Source: Candidatus Sulfopaludibacter sp. SbA3 (lineage in GTDB: Bacteria; Acidobacteriota; Vicinamibacteria; Vicinamibacterales; UBA2999). From it: DNA of 64,000 nt. Every line of letters starts with the position of its first letter. Position 1 is the first letter of the stretch. The notes under the pieces are model-generated. The model made no database searches and was not told where the DNA came from. It saw only the letters and a program-made list of their open reading frames with translations. Both the position numbers and the translations under genes were made by a program. Of the stretch, positions 60,047-64,000 are shown one piece after another. The stretch spans positions 181,932 through 245,931 of the forward strand of contig CAMDNQ010000003.1 in assembly GCA_945903265.1 (NCBI GenBank). The letters run 5' to 3'.

Positions 60047-61237
60047 ATGCCTCTCACGGACACCGCCCTCCGAAACGCCAAGCCCAGCCAGAAACCTCTG
60101 AAACTGTTCGATTCAGGTGGTTTATTTATGATCCTCAATCCCAATGGGGGCCGGTGGTGGCGCTTTAAATACCGCTTTGGTGGCAAGGAGAAGCTGCTCT
60201 CCCTCGGCGTCTACCCAGAGGTCAGCCTCAAAGAGGCCCGTCAACGGCGCGACGAGTGTCGCCACGCCCTGGCTGGCGGCGTGAACCCCAGCGACACGCG
60301 GAAGACCGAACATGCTGCCGAGGCGGCGGCCACGGGCGACAGCCTTGAGACGGTCGCTCGTGAGTGGTACGAGAAACAGCTCCCGAGCTGGACACAGGGC
60401 CATAGCAAAACCGTCGTGCGTCGGCTCGAACTGTATGTCTTCCCCATCCTCGGCTCGAACGTGATGGCGGATGTCCGTGCGCCAGAGCTGCTCGGCATGC
60501 TCAGGCGGCTTGAAGCACGGGACGTGCACGAAACAGCGCATCGTGTCCTGAATCTGTGTCAGCAGATCTGCCGCTACGCTATCGCCACGGGGCGCATCAC
60601 AGAAGACCCGAGTGCGGCACTGCGAGGTGCCCTGACCCCCGTGACCACGCGGCATTTCTCTGCCATCACCGACCCCAAGGACATCGCCCCCCTTCTACGC
60701 ATGCTCGATGGCTACCAAGGAACGACAGTTGTCATCAGCGCACTGCGCTTGGCCCCGCTCGTGTTCGTCAGGCCTGGGGAATTGCGGAAGGCCAAATGGG
60801 TAGACATCGATCTGGATACCGCCGAATGGCGGTACCTCGTAACGAAGACGCAGACGCCACATATTGTCCCACTCGCGACTCAAGCCGTCGCCGTCTTGCG
60901 TGCGCTGCATCCCCTCACAAGCCACGGAGTGTTCGTCTTTCCTGGCTCACGGAACAACGGACGCCCCATGAGCGAGAACACCATCACCGCCGCGCTGCGC
61001 ACTCTGGGGATTCCCGCAGACACGATGTCGGGGCACGGGTTTCGGGCAATGGCGTATACGGTGCTTGAGGAACAACTCGGATTCCCCCAGCACCTGATCG
61101 ATCACCAACTCGCGCACGTCGTCAAGAACACACTCGGGCGGGCCTACAACCGCACGACGCACCTCCCCGAGCGGCAGCGCATGATGCAAGAGTGGGCCGA
61201 CTATCTGGATACGCTTCGACGCGAGGCGCGGTCATGA
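60047..61237 (+). CDS. int: Tyrosine-type site-specific integrase (P4-like, DUF4102 N-terminus)
   Basis: The 396-residue protein has a DUF4102-type N-terminal arm-binding domain (MPLTDTALRNAKPSQKPLKLFDSGGLFMIL.., LSLGVYPEVSLKEARQ), a core-binding domain and the catalytic domain with all tyrosine-recombinase residues: Arg in RPGELRKAKW, HGFR (His-x-x-Arg) and Tyr in GRAYNRT. P4-type integrases insert elements into tRNA or tmRNA 3' ends; here it starts 230 bp after ssrA. ATG 60047 was chosen because it fits the family; a longer frame runs through the repeat motifs. Its stop overlaps the next gene (ATGA). Confidence 0.94.
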   Translation: MPLTDTALRNAKPSQKPLKLFDSGGLFMILNPNGGRWWRFKYRFGGKEKLLSLGVYPEVSLKEARQRRDECRHALAGGVNPSDTRKTEHAAEAAATGDSLETVAREWYEKQLPSWTQGHSKTVVRRLELYVFPILGSNVMADVRAPELLGMLRRLEARDVHETAHRVLNLCQQICRYAIATGRITEDPSAALRGALTPVTTRHFSAITDPKDIAPLLRMLDGYQGTTVVISALRLAPLVFVRPGELRKAKWVDIDLDTAEWRYLVTKTQTPHIVPLATQAVAVLRALHPLTSHGVFVFPGSRNNGRPMSENTITAALRTLGIPADTMSGHGFRAMAYTVLEEQLGFPQHLIDHQLAHVVKNTLGRAYNRTTHLPERQRMMQEWADYLDTLRREARS

Positions 61238-62037
61238 CACCCGCGCAACGACCACGTCCGGCGCGGTCCACGCAGGGGACCATGACAGTACCGGCGTTGT
61301 GGCGGGACCTCAGGCGCGAGTTTGAACAACTGCCAGACCCTGGCTTACTGGACGCGTCGGCCCCGAGACGTCTCAAAGCGTCTGGCGACGAGATCGTCGG
61401 GGGCAGCGCCTCTCTCCGTTTTCAGTTCACCCAATTCGCACAACGCGGTGGGATGTTGCTTGGGGCCTCTCGAAAGACGGCCGTGGCGAGATGGCTGCGA
61501 CGCCTGCAGGCCGACTTGCAACAGGCACAGAATTCCTCCCTCTCAGACCTTCGTATTACGACAACGACACACCGTGCGTTCGCCGCTGACGCCCGTAGCC
61601 GCACGAGGATCGAATGGGAGATCGATTGCGTGTCCAGTGCCTCGGTAGATTTCTGCATCGCACTGGAAACACGGGCGCGTCGGCGAAGACCCACCACGCG
61701 CCGCTCCGCCTCTGGTGCAGCGGCACCTCCTCCGCCCGTGGCGACGACCGCGTTCGATCTGCGTCGCTACGATTTGAAGAGCGCACAAAGCAGAGGCGAC
61801 GCCGTGGAAGCGTTTCTCAAGGCTGCGAATCAGGCCAGCCGACTGCAGAAGCGCGTCAGCCAATCTGACTTCTGGCGCGTGGCTGACTATCCGACGCGGC
61901 ACACGTATTACGTCTGGAAAAGCGCCAAGGCCACGACACCCGCAAAGGCGGCAGCGACGTTCCGCAGCGTTTTGGCGCTCAGCGCCGCCGACTTTCTCAC
62001 ACGCGCAGAAAACAAGCGTCGCGCTGCCGATATCTAG
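61234..62037 (+). CDS. Hypothetical protein of the integrated element
   Basis: The 267-residue protein is coupled to the integrase by an ATGA overlap. It is Arg/Ala-rich with no membrane segment. Readable parts are VPALWRDLRREFEQLPDPG, RGGMLLGASRKTAVARWLRRLQADLQQAQ and, near the C-terminus, FDLRRYDLKSAQSRGDAVEAFLKAANQASRLQKRVSQSDFWRVA. I recognise no family. Its position suggests an accessory or excision-related function, but this is only inference. The stop codon runs into the 10-bp repeat array. Confidence 0.6.
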   Translation: MTPAQRPRPARSTQGTMTVPALWRDLRREFEQLPDPGLLDASAPRRLKASGDEIVGGSASLRFQFTQFAQRGGMLLGASRKTAVARWLRRLQADLQQAQNSSLSDLRITTTTHRAFAADARSRTRIEWEIDCVSSASVDFCIALETRARRRRPTTRRSASGAAAPPPPVATTAFDLRRYDLKSAQSRGDAVEAFLKAANQASRLQKRVSQSDFWRVADYPTRHTYYVWKSAKATTPAKAAATFRSVLALSAADFLTRAENKRRAADI

Positions 62038-62083
62038 CGTGTTCGAGCGTGTTCGAGCGTATTCGAGCGTATTGACACCGCAA
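62036..62083. repeat. Iteron-like 10-bp tandem repeats (GTTCGAGCGT/ATTCGAGCGT)
   Basis: Two copies of GTTCGAGCGT (62041-62060) are followed by two of ATTCGAGCGT (62061-62080), with partial copies on both sides. The array lies between the integrase operon and the AlpA-type gene. Short direct repeats at one turn of the helix resemble replication iterons or an operator array. Confidence 0.75.
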
Positions 62084-62144
62084 CAGTTGTGGGCGGGATT
62101 CTGGGCAGGCCTCACCGACCGAGGCCATTCACCAGAGGCTCACG

Positions 62145-62408
62145 ATGTTCCAGGCACGGGATAGCGATTTTCTTCGATTACCAGGCGTCGGTCGTTCCAC
62201 CGGCGTGTCGCGCAGTACGACCTACCGCCGCATCACCGAGGGCCTATTCCCACCGCCCGTGCCGCTGGGCGGCGGGCGCATCGTCGGCTGGCCTGCCCGT
62301 GAAGTCGCGGCCGTCAACGAGGGCAGGATCAGAGGCTGGTCCGACGCGAAGGTTCGAGCGCTCGTCCACCGGCTTGTCGCCGAGCGCACGGCCGGAGGGA
62401 CGCGATGA
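62145..62408 (+). CDS. AlpA-family helix-turn-helix regulator
   Basis: The 87-residue protein matches AlpA/phage regulatory proteins: FLRLPGVGRSTGVSRSTTYRRITEGLFPPPVPLGG and GWPAREVAAV, a MerR-like winged helix-turn-helix of about 55 residues. AlpA proteins activate excision or integrase genes of P4-like elements. It lies right after the repeat array, which may be its binding site. AGAGG precedes the ATG. The stop overlaps the next gene (ATGA). Confidence 0.85.
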   Translation: MFQARDSDFLRLPGVGRSTGVSRSTTYRRITEGLFPPPVPLGGGRIVGWPAREVAAVNEGRIRGWSDAKVRALVHRLVAERTAGGTR

Positions 62409-62782
62409 TCGCCTTGCCGCCGCCTCTGACAGTTTCGCCGTCTGCCCTGGCAAAAGGCGGAAAAGCCGGTGAAGGCGGTCCGATGCCGACCGCCGACGAA
62501 ATATTCGGACAGCAGCTCGCGCCGCCCCCGAGGCTATCGTCGCGGCCCCTGCTCGATCTCGTCGTGTCGGTGCTGCCGCTCAGCGAGGACGACCTCGCTG
62601 CAGATTTGCTCGAGCAGCTGGCGCTTGCACTCATCGACCGCGATGACGAGGTGCGGGGCGTGCGGGCGGTGCTGGCGGCGGCGCTCGACCTGGCACACGC
62701 GCAGCATGTCGAGATCCTCCGACTCAAGACGCGTCTCGCCGATCTGCGCGACGCTGGGCGACGGGACCGGGTGGCCGCATGA
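62405..62782 (+). CDS. Hypothetical protein of the integrated element
   Basis: The 125-residue protein has a Pro/Gly-rich N-terminus and a helical C-terminal half (LLDLVVSVLPLSEDDLAADLLEQLALALIDRDDEVRGVRAVLAAALDLAHAQHVEILRLKTRLADLRD), probably a coiled coil. It overlaps the AlpA gene and the ATPase gene by 4 bp each, so the three are translationally coupled. No family was recognised; a partner of the ATPase is possible. Confidence 0.6.
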   Translation: MIALPPPLTVSPSALAKGGKAGEGGPMPTADEIFGQQLAPPPRLSSRPLLDLVVSVLPLSEDDLAADLLEQLALALIDRDDEVRGVRAVLAAALDLAHAQHVEILRLKTRLADLRDAGRRDRVAA

Positions 62783-64000
62783 CTCGGGCACACGGCGAGA
62801 CCCGCGAGGACGTGCGCGCCAGTATCCGCGCTAGGCTTGACGCGCTCCAAGCTGAGCGCAGCACGGCGACGCCACTCGAAACGGCACCTGTCATCCGCGC
62901 CAGTTCCGACTGCCCCATTCCCGCCGCGATTGACGCTGCGGACGAAGTGCACGACCCACCCGAGGGCGGGGGCAAGACCTCGGCGGCGACACTGCTGGTG
63001 CATCTCGCGTGTGCCACGGGTGCCGAGTTTTTCCACGACGATGACGAGGGGTACGTCCGCGTTCCCGTCGGAGACCACCACGAGGTCTATGCCCTCCGTG
63101 GCAAGCCCAGCCGGGCATGGCTGCTCGGTCTGTTTCTCGATCACGCGGCCAAGTGTCCCGCCGGCCAGGCGATCACGGACGCCCTGAATACGTTGGAGGC
63201 ATTGGCGCTTCGAGGAGCGGCGCACACGGTCCACGTGCGAATGGCGGTGTCGGCGGGCTGCATCTATCTCGACCTCGCGGATCCGTCCTGGCAAGTGGTC
63301 GAGGTGAGTGCGACCGGCTGGCGTGTCATCGTCGATCCACCCGTGCGGTTCCGTCGTCCCAAGGCCCTGGCACCGATTCCACACCCGACGCGGGGCGGCA
63401 GCATCATGAGCCTTCGGCCGTTTGTGAACGTCGCCACCGACGACGACTTCATCCTGATCGTCGCGCTGCTCGTGGCCTGGCTGCGGGCGGAAGGACCCTA
63501 TCCGCTGCTCGTACAACACGGCGAGCAAGGGTCAGGTAAATCGACGCTGACGCGAATTTTGAAGGCTCTGGTCGATCCGAACCGGGCACCGCTGCGAAGC
63601 GTGCCGAGAGAGCCGCGCGACTTGATGATCGCGGCGACCAACGCCCACGTGCTTCCGTATGACAATCTGTCGGCGCTCCCTGACTGGCTCAGCGACAGCC
63701 TGTGCCGACTCTCGACGGGCGGCGGGTTTTCGACGCGCCGGTTGTATGCCGATCGCGAGGAAGAGATTTTCGACGCCATCAGGCCCGTCATCCTGAACGG
63801 CATTCCGGAGTTCGCGAGTCGCCAAGATCTCGTGGGGCGGTCGGTCTTCATCACCCTGCCGCCGATTCCCGATGGTCGCCGTCGTGACGAGGCGGCATTT
63901 TGGAAGGCCTTCGAGCGTGTCCGGCCGGAGATCCTTGGCGCGCTACTCGACATCGTCGCGACGGCGTTACGGCATCACGCGTCCGTCACGCTCGACCATC
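62779..64000 (+). CDS. P-loop ATPase of the integrated element (partial, runs off the window)
   Basis: The frame from ATG 62779 stays open to the window edge (at least 407 residues). It has a clear Walker A, GEQGSGKS (residues 248-255), in YPLLVQHGEQGSGKSTLTRIL, then RDLMIAATNAHVLPYDNLSALPDWLSDSLCRLSTGGGF and RPVILNGIPEF, which place a Walker B-like acidic pair after a conserved Asn-x-Leu-Ser motif. This block occurs in ATPases of integrated elements from many phyla, often annotated only as 'ATP-binding protein'; a primase/helicase-like role is likely but not shown. An earlier GGGKTSAATLL (residues 64-74) is a second conserved motif. Confidence 0.85.
   Translation, partial: MTRAHGETREDVRASIRARLDALQAERSTATPLETAPVIRASSDCPIPAAIDAADEVHDPPEGGGKTSAATLLVHLACATGAEFFHDDDEGYVRVPVGDHHEVYALRGKPSRAWLLGLFLDHAAKCPAGQAITDALNTLEALALRGAAHTVHVRMAVSAGCIYLDLADPSWQVVEVSATGWRVIVDPPVRFRRPKALAPIPHPTRGGSIMSLRPFVNVATDDDFILIVALLVAWLRAEGPYPLLVQHGEQGSGKSTLTRILKALVDPNRAPLRSVPREPRDLMIAATNAHVLPYDNLSALPDWLSDSLCRLSTGGGFSTRRLYADREEEIFDAIRPVILNGIPEFASRQDLVGRSVFITLPPIPDGRRRDEAAFWKAFERVRPEILGALLDIVATALRHHASVTLDH

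Noticed and set aside
62036..62083. The 10-bp direct repeats as a CRISPR array
   Set aside because: Units are contiguous with no spacers and are far too short.

Overview
This is a 64 kb chromosomal window from a high-GC (by eye about 64-65%) Gram-negative-type bacterium. Several traits point to Acidobacteriota, probably near the class Vicinamibacteria: the AMMECR1/Memo pair, the twin-hairpin interspersed repeats whose shadow translations read 'RLKADA..VVSGFSRT', a secreted SurE, heptamer-phased intergenic repeats and the general gene order. This placement is inference from protein flavour; no 16S gene is present.

Layout. 1-10 kb: a cut-off Mit_KHE1-like membrane protein, a tiny membrane protein, a secreted 5'-nucleotidase, endonuclease IV (nfo), a YdjM-type membrane hydrolase, an SGNH lipoprotein, AMMECR1 and Memo-like genes, gatCA, secreted SurE and RNA polymerase omega. 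10-13 kb: a stress block of dnaK-hsp20 read leftward and a second Hsp20 read rightward, with a HAIR-like operator and a sigma70-type promoter between them. 12.7-20.2 kb: one compact rightward string of ymdB, xseA, xseB, a polyprenyl synthase, tlyA, nadK, PP2C phosphatase and a Ser/Thr kinase. An IS5-family element (20230-21503, CTAA target duplication) has replaced the last codons of the kinase. 21.5-27 kb: a split FHA / GAF-HD-GYP signalling gene, mltG, ruvX, and an EnvC-like/CtpA-like pair in which both proteins have lost catalytic residues. 27-36 kb: tRNA-Val(GAC), thrS-infC-rpmI-rplT-pheS-pheT, a ZapB-like coiled coil, zapA, 6S RNA, thiL and a 3D-domain protein. 36-49 kb: a third Hsp20, a glycine-zipper lipoprotein, a phosphoribosyltransferase, a heterodimeric ABC exporter, a beta-barrel protein, a methyltransferase, an Slt-type lytic transglycosylase, a BON protein, a degenerate histidine-phosphatase-like protein, a CaiB-type CoA transferase and an enoyl-CoA hydratase. 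49-59 kb: a secreted lectin-like protein, a di-haem cytochrome c, a formate/molybdenum module (fdhD, OFA-family MFS, FdhF/YdeP-type oxidoreductase), a metallo-beta-lactamase-fold protein, small membrane and secreted proteins, NfeD and a paraslipin. 59.4 kb to the end: tmRNA (ssrA), whose 3' end is followed directly by a tyrosine integrase and an integrated element (AlpA-type regulator, small unknown genes, a P-loop ATPase cut by the window edge).

How the genes work together. Most of the window is core physiology: translation (thrS/infC/rpmI/rplT/pheST/gatCA/tRNA/tmRNA), envelope growth and division (mltG, slt, EnvC/CtpA-like, ZapA), proteostasis (DnaK and three small heat-shock proteins), DNA repair (nfo, xseAB, ruvX) and a phosphatase/kinase pair. 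Horizontally acquired DNA is limited to the IS5 copy and the ssrA-integrated element. Tandem repeats with a 7-bp period recur between genes at several separate places, twice sitting on or next to a start codon. Together with the DnaK that lacks part of its lid and the EnvC/CtpA pseudo-enzyme pair, these are the features least explained by standard annotation.
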